Shown one piece after another: positions 44,928-56,732 of a DNA stretch of 64,000 nt. The position numbers and the translations under genes were made by a program. The DNA comes from Geosiphon pyriformis (Eukaryota > Glomeromycota > Glomeromycetes > Archaeosporales > Geosiphonaceae): contig JAAOMT010000275.1 in the NCBI GenBank assembly GCA_016748015.1, positions 276,455 through 340,454 on the forward strand, written 5' to 3'. Positions within the stretch are counted from its first letter, which is position 1, and each line of letters starts with the position of its first letter. The notes under the pieces are model-generated. The model searched no databases. It had not been told where the DNA came from and saw only the letters and a list, made by a program, of their open reading frames with translations.

Positions 44928-45908
44928 TGTTACTGGAGGTTTTTGGTCTCTTTTCTTGAATGTTGTTAATGCTGATTTGCTGTGAATTCACATTCTTAAG
45001 AAGTAATTGGACCTTCAGTAACTAAATTTATCTTCAAATTATCTCCTATAATTTGAACTGCTGGGCTTATAAGTGGAATGGCCAATTCCGTGCCAGTTAT
45101 TTTGTGTAGTTATGTTGTAGTAAATGTCAACTTTTTTCCAGGAATTGCTCATTTAGAAGCTCACTAAAAATGTGTAGTTACTTTGCTGTGAAAGTCAACT
45201 CTTCTACAGGAATCTCATCTGTAGGCTACCCTAATGATTATAATAAAAAAAATAAAAAAAATAAAAGAAATGTAAAAGAAAATAGAATTTTGTCAATGGA
45301 AACATTTTCTATCCAGACCTGAAGTCACTAACAGTTTATTGAAATTGGTAGCTAATCAATTTCAAAATGTTAGTTGTGTTGAGAGAATTTCAAGTGTAAT
45401 AATTTAAGAATTTGGTTTTTGAATATTTAATTTTTATTTAATTTTGTAAAAAAAATGATTTGTTCTAATTATATTTAGAATAAGATACTATGGTAAGATA
45501 TTATGAGAAGATATGAATTGATACATTTTCTTGAAGAGAGAAGCTCTTCTTTTATACAACTTGTTGTAGTACTAGTCTTTGAACTTGCACTTTTCTTTTT
45601 GCTATAATTTGGGTGAACTAAAGATACATTTTGGCAAATTACAAGTTTATTTCACTGAACTATTGATTATTTTGGCAAATTTTCATTAATTTCGGCAAAT
45701 TTTGACTATGTTAAATGGTTTAGGGTATTGTGTAATTTAATCATCTTAATTTCTATAGTACAAATCGGATTATTGATTGAATAATAATATTTGATAATTT
45801 GATTAAATAATAAGTGATAATCGAAATGATAATAATATATGCTAATTAATAATAGAAATTATAAGAGTAATTTTATGCTAATTAATAGCTAAAATTCTAA
45901 TGGTAACA
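44928..45908 (-). repeat. Solo LTR S1 of family 1 in F gag
   Basis: The complete 981-bp LTR (TGTTACTGG to TGGTAACA) lies with no internal region on either side. Flanking four bases are ATAG and ACAG, a duplication with one C/T difference. Confidence 0.9.
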
Positions 45909-47100
45909 ACAGCTACAGTAAGCGTGACAACACTATTGAACAGAATCCTATTTTAAAGTAAACAAAAGAAAGCAGAATTATTAGAAACATATGGTAATTA
46001 TTTTAAGAGATTTAAATTGCAATTCCCAACACCATTAAGAATTTGATCACCACCACCACAACCAGATTTTGGAGCCATTAGTCTTTGGGAAATAACTGAT
46101 TCCGAGGAAAAAGAAAGTAGTAAACAAGAAATTAGCAAGTGAAATCTGATTCTAGAAAATTCAGAAATTGAAACTCTGGTTAATCAAACTTTGAAAAATC
46201 AGAATAATCCAAACTCCAACATTATTACTCAGAAAAACTTACCTCTAATAGTCATAATTAATTCACCACCAGCCCCACCAATCAACAAACAGCAACAGCA
46301 AGCCACAATCACCACCCTAGCAACAACTATAACAACAACCACAACAACAACTACTATTAGTACCAATGACATATGCACCTATTGCCAAAATTGAGAAATT
46401 CACCAGTGAAGAGGATGATGCCCAAGTATGGTTCAATGATATGGAAAAAGCCATCACAGCCAATGGATGAAATGATGATCAAGTCTTTCAAACAATTTTC
46501 TATTTTCTCTAAGATACTGCTGATTTATAGTACCAGAGTTTAGCCACTAAACCCCAAACTTTCCAAGAATTCAAACTGGAATTCATGAGATATTTCAGTA
46601 ACAATAATAGCATTAACTGCTTGACAAATATATTTACTATTATAAGACAAAGAGAAACTGAAACAGTCACTACTTACCTAGAATGCTTTCATAGAAACTT
46701 GCACCAAATACAAGCAATTGATGTGAATTACTTTACAGCACCACAGATTTTGAACCAGTTCATCTGTGAATTATGCAGTAGCATCCTTCAGCACATATGC
46801 CCAATGCACCCACAAACTCTTCAAGATACAGTTACCAATGCAAGAGATTTTGAATTCACAGAACTCGAAACTAACCATGCTAAAACTGTCAATCTAGTGA
46901 TAAATAGATCATCTAAACTGGATTCCAAATTGAAACAACTCAGTAATTCAATTAATCAGAAATTAAAAGGATACTTAACTAACAATCACGCAATTTATCA
47001 GCCACCCCAATGACACAATAATTTTAGAAACATGAATCACTCCCAAAATCAGGTGCATTCTTTATCATTATCCAATTAGTCATGACAGCAAGAGATGCAT
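45909..47100 (+). pseudogene. gag of element F, capsid core
   Basis: An Asn/Thr/Gln-rich stretch with CAA/ACA runs (46270-46350) is followed by the capsid-like core: EEDDAQVWFNDMEKA, then a 142-codon open part (46585-47013) with YLECFHRNLHQI and the major-homology-like segment. Premature TGA at about 46395 and 46468. Confidence 0.8.
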
Positions 47101-48072
47101 TGTTACCAGTAGAATTTTAGCTATTAATTAGCATAAAATTACCCTTATAATTTCTATTATTAATTAGCATATATTATTATTATTTCAATTATCACTTATT
47201 ATTTAATCAAATTATTAAATATCATTACTCAATCAATAATCCGATTTGTACTCTAAAAATTAAGATGATCAAATTACACAATACTCTGAACTATTTAGTA
47301 TAGTCAAAATTCGCCGAAATTAATGAAAATTGGCCGAAATAATCAAATAGTTCAGTAAAATAACTTGTAGTTTGTCAAAATGTATCTTTAGTTCACCCAA
47401 ATTGTAGCAAAGAGAAAAGTACAAGTTCAAAGACTAGTACTATAACAAGTTGTATAAAAAAAAAGCTTCTCTCTTCAAGAAAATGTATCTTCTCATAGTA
47501 TTTTATCATAGCATCCTACTCTAGGTATCTTAATTGAAACAAATCATTTTTTATACATCTTAAATAAAAATTAAATATTTGAAAACCAAATTCTTAAATT
47601 ATTGCATTTGAAATTCCCTTAACACAACTAATGTTTTGAAATTGATTAGCTACCAATTTCAATAAACTGTTAGTGACTCCAGGCCTGGATAGAAAACGTT
47701 TTTCTCTGATAAAATTCTATTTTTTTTATATTTTTTATATTTTTTTTTTCCTTTCTTATCATAATCATTAGGGTAGCCTACAGACAAGATTCCTGTAAAA
47801 AAGTTGACTTTTACAGCAAAATAACTACACATTTTTAGTAAGCTTCCAGATGAGCAATTCCTGAGAAAGAGTTGACATTTACTACAACATAACTATACAA
47901 GTAACTGGCAAGAAATTGGCTATTCTACTTATAAGCCCAGCAGTTCAAATTATAGAAGATAATTTGAAGATAAATTCAGTTATTGGAGGTCTAATTACTT
48001 CTAGAAAACATAAAATTAGCAAATCAAACATTAACAACATTCAAAAAAAGAGACCAAAAACCTCCAGTAACA
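47101..48072 (+). repeat. Solo LTR S2 of family 1 in F gag, opposite orientation to S1
   Basis: TGTTACCAG (47102) to CCAGTAACA (48072) is a whole family 1 LTR in plus orientation. The flanks GCAT and GTAT fit a duplication with one C-to-T change, with an extra T at the left border. It splits the gag frame just before the zinc knuckle. Confidence 0.88.
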
Positions 48073-48730
48073 GTATAGCTGTCACAATTGTGGTAGACAA
48101 GGTCATTTGAGAATTGACTGCCATTTTTATAATAAAAACTCATGATCAGAAAATCAATATCGAAATCTCAATTGCAAGTTTCAAACTCTGAATCAATACT
48201 CAAATTAGGATTAATACTTATTTTATTACACCCAAATAATGCAACAGCCAATTTATCAACCACCAATATATTAAGCTCTAATTTATCAGCTGACAAACCC
48301 CATTATTTATCAGCCACAGTTGCAAGTAATATACCAGCCCTAACAGATTCAAACACTGCCACAAAACTTACCTTAAACCAGAACACAAAGGCCAAAAATA
48401 ACACAACAAAACTGGAGATTGGCAATAGTTGTCCATCAACCAATTCTCAGTTCTTCCACTCAACAATCAGAAACACGCTCTTGGAATTTGGAGACTAGAT
48501 ACATGCAAAATCTGAATTCTCAACACTATTTAAGTATTTTGGTTATCTCAAAAGACACCTTATCCAACTAAAACAAACACTTACCAGCAACATACCTCCA
48601 GCCACTATAACCTATGATGAATTACTAGTAGCAATCTTTTCATTTGAATTCGAGGAACTATTACAAACACCATTGTTCAGTAGAGCCATGCTCAAAGAGA
48701 AACCTATTACTGCTATGTACACTAATGTTA
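48073..48730 (+). pseudogene. gag of element F, CCHC knuckle and tail
   Basis: CHNCGRQGHL-stop-IDC (48080-48121) is a CCHC knuckle with one Arg or Trp codon changed to TGA. A Ser/Thr/Asn-rich tail is open for 118 codons to 48498. Confidence 0.8.
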
Positions 48731-49010
48731 AAGTTAATGGTCAGGCCATAAAACTAATCCTAAATAATGGTTCAATAGGCAGCATTATTACATAACAATT
48801 CATAGACCAATTAGATTGCCGAGTTGATTGAGCTGTCAGCACAAGAATAATTACAGCTAATAGAGCCACCAAGACACCAATTGGTGAAATAGATAACTTA
48901 TCCATCAAAATCAATGACATTATCACTTCTATCAAAGTCTTGATAATAGAAGCAACACAATACTAAGCACTAGTTGGCAATGATTGGTTGTTCAAAACCA
49001 ATGCCATGCT
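48731..49010 (+). pseudogene. Protease of element F
   Basis: The loop reads LILNNGSIGSIIT, with Asn in place of catalytic Asp, followed by KTPIGEIDNLSIKI and ALVGNDWLFKTN. The fold is otherwise well kept. TAA codons at 48795 and 48964 stand at Gln positions. Confidence 0.85.
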
Positions 49011-49429
49011 TGATTGGACCATGCAAGAGCTCCAACTCAGTATAAACAGTCAGCACACACATGTACCAGCCATGTATGACCACTTTCGAATAAACACAAC
49101 AACCATACTACTAATAGAACTCAAGAAAGAAAAAAAAACCTACTTGGAAAGCCTATTAAGTCTCATGGACTGACACTGATCACAACAAACTGCCACTAGT
49201 ACTATCCTGGAACAACAATAAAAAGGAAAAGCAAAAAGAAGAACTTACCAAAAATATTAACCAAATATGGCAGACTGATGATGATGGCACTGAACTAACA
49301 CCAACTTAGGAGTGAAAAAAGAATAACAAAGGAAAAGAAAAAAAGAAGGAAGAAGAGCCAATACCAACCACTACTGCCATTTATACATCATACACTTATA
49401 CTCCAATACAACCATCTAACTATCACTAA

Positions 49430-50090
49430 CCGAAACTGGTATGCATTGATTGTGGTAAAAAATTGTTGTCAATGGGCATGTGCTGTGACAATAATGAAGA
49501 ATACTCTATGGCAACTAAATTCTACTGCTGCCCATGCATCCTAGAATGCTTTAGAAGACCAAAATGGCAAAAAAAATGGGACAATAAATCTTGTTTTGTT
49601 TGTGGAAAAACCCTATTAAACAAAAAAATGTGAAATGACATTTCTGGATGAGGAAAAATCTGTGACAAATTGTGTCAATACACAATTCTAATTAGTAACT
49701 GGGTAAGAAAAGGGAATCCCATAGAAGCTGCTTGGAGAAGAGCAGTAAAATGTCTAGATGGTTGTTCATATGACAATGACAAAATCTGGCAAATGGCACT
49801 TGTCAAAATTAAAAAAGCATCACCAGAAGAAATAAAAATGATTAAAAACAATTCACCAGAATCCATAAAACTTGACTGGAGCCCAAACTCAGATATTATC
49901 CTAGAGCCTATGGACCCAGAACAATTTCACAAGCACTACTAAGAATTAGTATCTACTTGAGAAGAACAAGAGCAATGGTTGGAAGAAATAAACACCCAAC
50001 TATGTAACTATTGTTTAATTTTCTGTAACTTCCAATATTGTAATGAGTATGACCTCATTTACAATCTATTACCATGCATAATCTACACAA
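49430..50090 (+). pseudogene. Cys-rich zinc-ribbon-like module of element F
   Basis: The N-terminal cluster has CIDC, CC, CCPCILEC and CFVC (49440-49610). A helical 90-codon open part follows (49670-49942), then a second cluster CNYCLIFC, CNEY (50000-50050), immediately before an Asn/Ser-rich linker to the dUTPase. Domain architecture is the same as family 1 although the sequence differs considerably. Confidence 0.75.
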
Positions 50091-51349
50091 TCCAGAAAAA
50101 AGAAGAACCAATCAGCAACTGTGTATCAGAATTGGAATCAATTTTCAATCTTGATTCAAACTTTGACAACAATGACAACAAAAACAATAGTTCTAGCTCT
50201 ATGCAAACTGGCAATGCCAACAACAATGATTCAGACTTAGATTTAAACTCCAAACAATATATTGCACTCCCTGATCTCATTAAGAAGCAAACTCTGAAAT
50301 GGTTCAATGATAATAATGAAGGCATTTTGCCTAAATGTGCACATAATACAGATGCAGAGTTTAATCTAAGATATCTGAGAAAAAATACCATTAAATTAAA
50401 ATCATATTTATACATCTGTATTAATTTCAAAATAGCATTAGAAATCTTAGTAACAACAATGGTTCAACTAGCATCTAGAAGTAGCTTAGCAAAAAAAAGA
50501 ATCAACATCAGAGGAGGAATAATTGATGCAGAATATATGAGAAATATTATTGCAATGCTACAAAATGACTCAAAAAAAGCTTATATCATAGAGCCAAATG
50601 AAAACATAGCACAAACAATATTCTTGCCTCTGGTTAAAATAGCTCAATTAGTATTAGTAAGAAACAGGGAAGAATTAGAGATTACAGTTAGAGAGATACA
50701 GGGTTTCAAATCAACAGATAGAATAAATGTACCAGTTAATATGGCAGAGAAAAAAATTATTAACAAGAGAAAAATTATCTCCACTTGTCAATCAATTTCC
50801 ATTTCACCATATAATCAGTACATGTTAGTCATAGAAAGGAAAGTGAAGGATCAGATACAGATTTTTGAAGCAGAAGCAACACTTTGTGAATCAGAAAAAA
50901 TTGGATTAGTCAATCTACACATACCAGTCAAGAACCACAGTTACATCAAAATTTCTATTTACAACAACATGGGAAACACCATTAAGATACCAGAAGGAAC
51001 AACCATTGGATATTTAACTACTGAAATTAAAAACCAACTGCCAAACACCATTCCAGACTTTTCACAACTGTGTGAATATGTAAATATCACATCTCAAACA
51101 ATATACAAACAAAAAGAATGTTATCTGCTTCAATCAGAACAATTGGAACAGATGAACTTAGAAAATCTAGACCTACTACAATATATGCAGCTCAAGATGT
51201 TACTTAACAACTTCAATGACATCTTTGCCAGCAAAAATGAATTTGGCAGAATAGACATAATTCAGCATCAGATCAAGACTAGAGATACAATGCTAATTAA
51301 ACAAAAAGCATACAGAGTACCACCAGTCAGCCATGAGATCATTCATTAA
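49979..51349 (+). pseudogene. dUTPase and pre-RT part of element F Pol
   Basis: The longest open frame of the window (456 codons). After a linker of about 100 residues the dUTPase motifs follow: 1 AEFNLRY (Asp to Asn), 2 ASRSSLAKKRI, 3 GGIIDAEYMRNI, 4 NIAQTIFL and 5 QGFKSTDRI (two Gly changed). A beta-rich region of about 150 residues and the DIFASKNEFGR pre-RT segment follow. The domain would degrade dUTP during cDNA synthesis. The motif 1 and 5 changes are all G-to-A type. Confidence 0.9.
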
Positions 51350-52080
51350 GAAATCAATTAGATGCTTAACAATGGGCTAATTCAGCCATCAATGAGTCCA
51401 TGGTTATCACCAGTAGTACTTGTTCATAAGAAAAATGGAAAAATCCACTTTTGTGTAGATTACCGAAAACTGAATAAAGTAACCAAAGGAGATAGCTATC
51501 TAACACCAAAAATCCAAAAGCTGTTCGACACTTTTGAAGGAAAAAAATGGTTTTCAACTTTAGATTTAGACAGTGATTATTGGCAAGTAGCCATGAACTC
51601 AAAAGACAAAAAGAAAATGGCTTTTACAACTCAAAAAAAAATTTTGAATTTGAAGTTATACTATTTGGCTTGATGAATGCTCTGGCCATATTTTAATGAT
51701 TTATGAAAATTGTTTATACTGGATTACTATAGAAATCAGTAGTTGTATATCTAAATAACACTAATGTATTCTCCAAAACATTTAATGATTATTTACATTA
51801 TTTTTAACAAGTATTTGAAAGACTAAGAAGAGCTGGATTAAAATTAAATACAACCAAGTGTTTCTTTGGAAAAACTGAATTCAAGTTTTTGAGACATGTC
51901 ATGAGCAAAGATGGAATCAAAACAGATCCAGACAAAATTAAGATAGTTAAGAACTTTCCAGTACCTACTAACTTAACAAAACTACGAGCATTCTTAGGAT
52001 TTGCAGATTACTACTGCCATTTTATCAAAGACTTTTCCAAACTGGCTTAGCCATTATACCAGCTTCAAACAAAGAACACC
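51350..52080 (+). pseudogene. Reverse transcriptase of element F
   Basis: Motifs: MSPWLSPVVLVHKKNG, FCVDYRKLN, FSTLDLDSDYWQVA, then a shift near 51640, a VYLNN box (about 51736-51750) and LKLNTTKCFFGKTEFKFL. The double Asp to Asn in the box removes activity. Gln codons appear as TAA or TAG at 51349-51361. Confidence 0.9.
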
Positions 52081-52560
52081 AGATATGAATAGACAGAAAC
52101 TCAGCAAGAAGCTTTTGATACATTAAGAAAAAAGCTTATTTAAGCTCCAGTACTGATCTATTCAGATCATAACAAGCTATTTATAATTACAACAGATGCA
52201 TTTGGTCAAGCATTAGAAGCAGTACTATCTCAGAAAAGACCGAATAGATAAGAATATCTAGTAACTTATGCCAGCAGAAGCTTAAGTCCAGTTAAAAAGA
52301 ACTATAAAACTCCAACACTAGAACACTTAGCTATTTATTGGGTTGTTATCAAATGGAAAAAATATTTGAGTCAAAAGTTTGATGTGTACACTAATCACAA
52401 AGAATTAACCTCAATTCAGAAACAAAAATTTGGAGATGATTGCTATGCCAGATAGAAAATAAAACTTTCATTATTTAATTATACAATACATTATAAAAAG
52501 AGAAAAAAAACAGAAATGCTGATGGCTTGTCATGAATGAAACAAATCTAAAAACATTTTA
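52081..52560 (+). pseudogene. RNase H of element F
   Basis: ITTDAFGQALEAVLSQ keeps the first Asp. TYASRSLSPVKKNY, the TPTLEHLAI segment and VYTNHKELTSIQ (Asp to Asn) follow. Stops at several Gln and Trp positions. Confidence 0.85.
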
Positions 52561-52580
52561 CCCCAAAAATACAACAAAAG

Positions 52581-54200
52581 ATGAATGCACAAAAATATCA
52601 ACAACTCCAGCACTATATAAATACTCAACAGTTTAAGGAAAAATTATATCAAAAAGAACAAAACAACATAAAACAACAAGCAAAATATTTTATCAATCAT
52701 CAAAATATACTTTACCAAAAAAACAAAAAAAATCCAGATCAACCAACCAGAGTAATTACAAAATCAGAGAAAAAAACAATATTATTCAACATGCACTCTG
52801 ATCCAACAGCAGGACATTTTCACAAAGAAACAACCATAGAAAGAATCAAAAAAAGATATTATTGGCCATTAATGTATTCAGATATTATCCAATATGTTCA
52901 AAACTGTGATGCTTGTCAGAGAAGAAGAGAAACAAGATTCAGTAAATCATTAAGACCAACCAAAATGGGACAACCATTTGATCACATTGGAATTGACTTA
53001 GTCAGACCATTAACAATAATCAGCAGAGGCAACAGATATATTGCAGTAGTCATAAACTATCTTACAAAACGGCCAAAAGCAAAAACCATTCAAAGAGCAG
53101 ATATAGAAGCCATTGCCAAATTTGTTCATCAAAATGTAATCTGTTAATATGGTTGTCCAAAAAAACTATTATCAGATCAAGGAACTTACTTTGTGAATAG
53201 AACATTGGCAGAATTAAGTTAAAGATTTGGGATAAAAAAACTATTATCATTATCATACCATTTACAAACAAATGGGTTAGTTAAAAGATTTAACAAAACA
53301 TTGTGTAAAGCAATTGTCAAAATCAGCCAAGAAAACCAGGATGAATGGGATTTGTTTATACTATCAGTATTATTTGCTTATCAGACAATAAAGCAAGATA
53401 CTACACAAACAACACTATTTGAATTAGTATATGGTAGAACAGCAACATTACCAGTTGAGATGAAAGTTAAAACATATTCAACAGAACCAATAACAGAGGA
53501 AAATTTCCAAAGAACATTGTTGAAAAGAACATATGATTTAATAGAGACACTAGAAAACAAATGGCAAAGAACAGCTGATAACATCCAAAAGTCACAAGAA
53601 AAACAAAAAAAAAGACATGATAACCAACTATTAGATAAACCAGTTGAATTCAAGATTGGAGACAAAGTATTTCTACATCATACCAAAGCGAAAAAACAAT
53701 GGAGTAGAAAATTTGACTCCAAATGAAATGGACCATTTTACATAGAAAAAATTTTAGAAAATAAAGCTTATAAATTAAGATTGAACAACAAAATCTTAAT
53801 CAAAACAGCACATAGAGATCGACTGAAAGTATATCAAAACATGACATTAGCATTTACCAGTAATATTTCACAACTGGGAGCACAAAAAATACTAATTCAA
53901 CCAGAAGAGATTTCATGAGATTTGGAACCAATTATAATTATTAAACCAAACATGTTAAATTAAACAACCAAAAGAGTATATAAAGACACAGTATACATGA
54001 CAAAAGCAACAAAAAAAAATAGAAATACCAGACCATATTCACATTTTAGCTTAACAATTGTTTTAGGCTTTAAGTTAACAACAAATAAACATGAAAATTA
54101 TCATCAACAACCAAACAATCTGTTATTAAAACACCAAATAAAAAGGAAAAAGTACACTATATTAGTGACTACAGAAACAATCAATAAACTGGTCAAATAA
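52581..54200 (+). pseudogene. Integrase of element F
   Basis: The zinc domain is complete (MHSDPTAGH, CDACQRR). In the core both Asp are kept (GIDLV; LLSDQG) but Glu is Lys (GLVKRFN). The C-terminal domain has the GPF signature (NGPFYIEK). Pol continues about 130 residues further, as a basic tail, to TAA 54198-54200. Stops at 53145, 53220 and 53725 stand at Gln/Trp positions. Confidence 0.92.
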
Positions 54201-54201
54201 A

Positions 54202-54714
54202 ATAGTAGAAAAAGTAAAGAACACTTTTGGAAAAATAACTATTATCACTTCAACAGAAGAACTGATGAAAGAAAATTGGAACCAATGGATAAACCAACTT
54301 CCAATACCATACTGCTACTATCAATTAGGACAAAAAGTAGATATTCAAAAGTTATATCTTAACAAATCCAAGAGAATCTTTAATCAAGAGATAATCTGGA
54401 ACATTGAAGACATTATTGAAAAGAAAACAAACTTGACACTACACATTAGGACCATTTATTAACTACACACTATATTTCAAAACTATCCAGAAATATTGTT
54501 ACACTCTGACATGGAAACAATAACTATCAACTAATAGGGAAGAATGAACAATTCACAAATTGAAAAAATAAAGAGTAGGGTAGAACAGATGTTATTTGAA
54601 AAAGAAGTATTTAACATAATTCAAAATAAGGATTTTGACAAAGCTCAATATTAAAAGGAGGAGATAATATTACTCATAAAAAAAAACAGATATAAAAAAA
54701 TAGTAGACCAATAA
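54202..54714 (+). pseudogene. ORF3 of element F, accessory protein ending in the 3' LTR
   Basis: The frame opens at ATA 54202 (probably former ATG), 2 bp after the pol stop, and runs to TAA 54712-54714, 47 bases inside the 3' LTR, with internal stops at 54460, about 54532 and 54652. It contains YYQLGQKV and LHIRTIY-stop-LHTIF, aligning with HIGKTLYER and LRTASRLYNLF of B in order and spacing. This cross-family match is the main evidence that ORF3 is a real conserved gene. No known domain is recognised. Confidence 0.65.
54653..54667 (+). other. Polypurine tract of element F
   Basis: AAAAGGAGGAGATAA directly precedes the 3' LTR and lies within ORF3. Confidence 0.65.
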
Positions 54715-55515
54715 GAAAGTAGTAGTCAATATGTAAGCACATTGCTCAGCAATGTGGAGCAATGTTAAAAAATTAGGACATATTGCTTAACAATAAGAGC
54801 ATTGCTCAAGAAATTATAACACATTACTTAAGAATATAAGCAATCTCATAGAACATAAATTAGGTATATATAACAGTAGCATTAGAAACAAAAAAAACAG
54901 ACTTTTTAGTTTAGATTTGATCTAAACAATCTTATATATTACAAATATCAATAAATAATTATTCAATATCTCAAATCTACTTCTCACTATTAACATTTTA
55001 TGTTAATAGTAATTGATACTTAACTATACCAGAACAATAGCTCTTAATCATGGCTATTGACGGGATATTAACATTTATTGTCTTGGCTTATTTCTTTATT
55101 TTCTTTTATTTTATTTTTTTTGTTTTGTTATTTTTGGTTGTGTACTAATTAATTAAAGAATTAAAGTGCTGAGTTACTGACATCAGAATATAGTATTGGT
55201 AAAAGACCCAGGAATAAGAATAGACACTCAGATTTAAGAATAGCTTACCAAGAGATTGCCAGCCACCACATCAAGAAAAAAATTGATAGAATTGTGATTC
55301 TGGGAAGTGATAGACAACAATTATTTAATCTGTAGATTGACATTAGAAACACCATTTAAAGAAAATCACATTGAAATCTCTGTTTATTATACAAAGAACT
55401 TAATCAAAACCTTCAGATACAGTTAACTTTTAGAAATTAACATATCAGTCATCAATTGAGCACCAAGTTATGGATTTGTTATTTGCTTTAAGACTTCAAA
55501 TTATTACCTATAACA
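54668..55515 (+). repeat. 3' LTR of element F
   Basis: The 848-bp LTR starts TATTACTCA (TGTTAC with one G-to-A) and ends CCTATAACA. Confidence 0.92.
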
Positions 55516-56220
55516 CTGTTGCTTCTCAAAATTGCAATTTTATCAAATTTTTTTTCTTAGTGTAATAGCTGGTAATCTTTCTAATAAGCTATTCTCAATC
55601 CTTGAGTGTTTTACCCTTATTTCTAGGTTTTTTACTAGTCACTTTGACATCAATAACTCTGTATGTTTAATTTTTAATCAATTAGTAAATAATAAACAAA
55701 ACAAAATAAAACAACACAAAATAAATAATTAAGCCAAGGCAAGAAAAAATTAGTATTTTGTCAATAGCTATGATTAAGAGCTATTGGTCCAGTATAGTTA
55801 AGTATTAGTAATTATCAACATGAGCTTGTTAATAGCAAAAAGATAGATTATAATGATAATAAGTATTTTATTAATATTTAATGTTTTCACTTCAAGTTAT
55901 AAATTACTATTATATAAAAAAATGGATAAGAATTGGAACTGGAGATTCTAATCTAATGATTCTGTTCTTTCTGCTTTTAATGCTACTGCTATATATACAT
56001 AAATTTCATTATACAAGATTTCTTGAATTCCTCAATTTTTTAGCCAGAAATCTTAGAATTCCTGGAATTCTGTAATTTCTTGAAAGAAATTCTGGAATTC
56101 TGCAATTCTGCAATTCTTTATACTAAAATTCTGTAATTCTGAAATTCTGCTTTTACTGTATTTTATTCTGATTGGCTAATTTGTATACTAATATATAATT
56201 TCTATATTCTATAAGTAACA
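55516..56220 (-). repeat. 5' LTR of element G, remaining part
   Basis: It begins with the duplicated CTGT and continues the G LTR to AAGTAACA at 56220. Together with 43365-43524 it makes about 861 bp, equal to the other G LTR. Confidence 0.87.
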
Positions 56221-56481
56221 ACAGCAAAGTAACTATACATTTTTAGTAAGCTTCTAAACAAACAATTTTTAGAAAAAAATTGATGTTTACTACAATATAA
56301 CTATACAAAATAACTGACATAAAATTGGTTATTCTACTTATAAGCTTAGTAATTTAAATTATAAGAGATAATTTAAAGATAAATTTAGTTATTAAAGATT
56401 CAATTACTTTTAAAAAACATAAATTTGCAACAAATAGATATTAACAATATTTAAAAAAAAAACCAAAAACCTTCAGTAACA
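56221..56481 (+). repeat. 3' LTR remnant of element H (family 1)
   Basis: The 261 bp aligns with the last part of solo LTR S2 (47811-48072) and ends CAGTAACA. The following ATAT equals the four bases before 30252, which links it to H. Confidence 0.75.
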
Positions 56482-56732
56482 ATATACATAGATTACAAAA
56501 GTAGAAAAAGCAATTACAGTTAATAACTAAAATAAGGCCAAAACAATTTAAGTTCTATCTTTTTTTTAATTAGAACTGCAAATTCATGATACTAAAGTTT
56601 TGATAAAAAACTAACTAACTTTGCTACTTTTAAACTTGTTTTTTTATAGTATTTTTGTGATCTAAATACATTTATTAAACTATAAAATCAATTTAATATA
56701 ATAAAACAAAAAGATTATGAAGTTGTAACTAC
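56482..56732. other. Sequence between H and D, possible interrupted frame
   Basis: ATAT duplication, then about 245 bp of AT-rich sequence. Read across the H insertion, the frame from ATG 30193 continues here for a few codons before a stop, so H may have split a gene or older repeat. No recognisable domain. Confidence 0.3.

Larger units (their letters stand above)
43525..55515 (+). mobile_element. Element F, complete family 2 element inside the G LTR
   Basis: F has two LTRs, primer-binding site, gag, protease, Cys-rich module, dUTPase, RT, RNase H, integrase, ORF3 and polypurine tract. It is inserted in the 5' LTR of G with an exact 4-bp duplication CTGT. Its gag region holds two solo LTRs of family 1. 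Without those it is about 10.0 kb. It is less decayed than G but has stops and catalytic changes. Confidence 0.93.

Noticed and set aside
55532-56075. Two short plus-strand frames
   Set aside because: They lie inside the G LTR on its antisense strand and are not conserved in the other G LTR.
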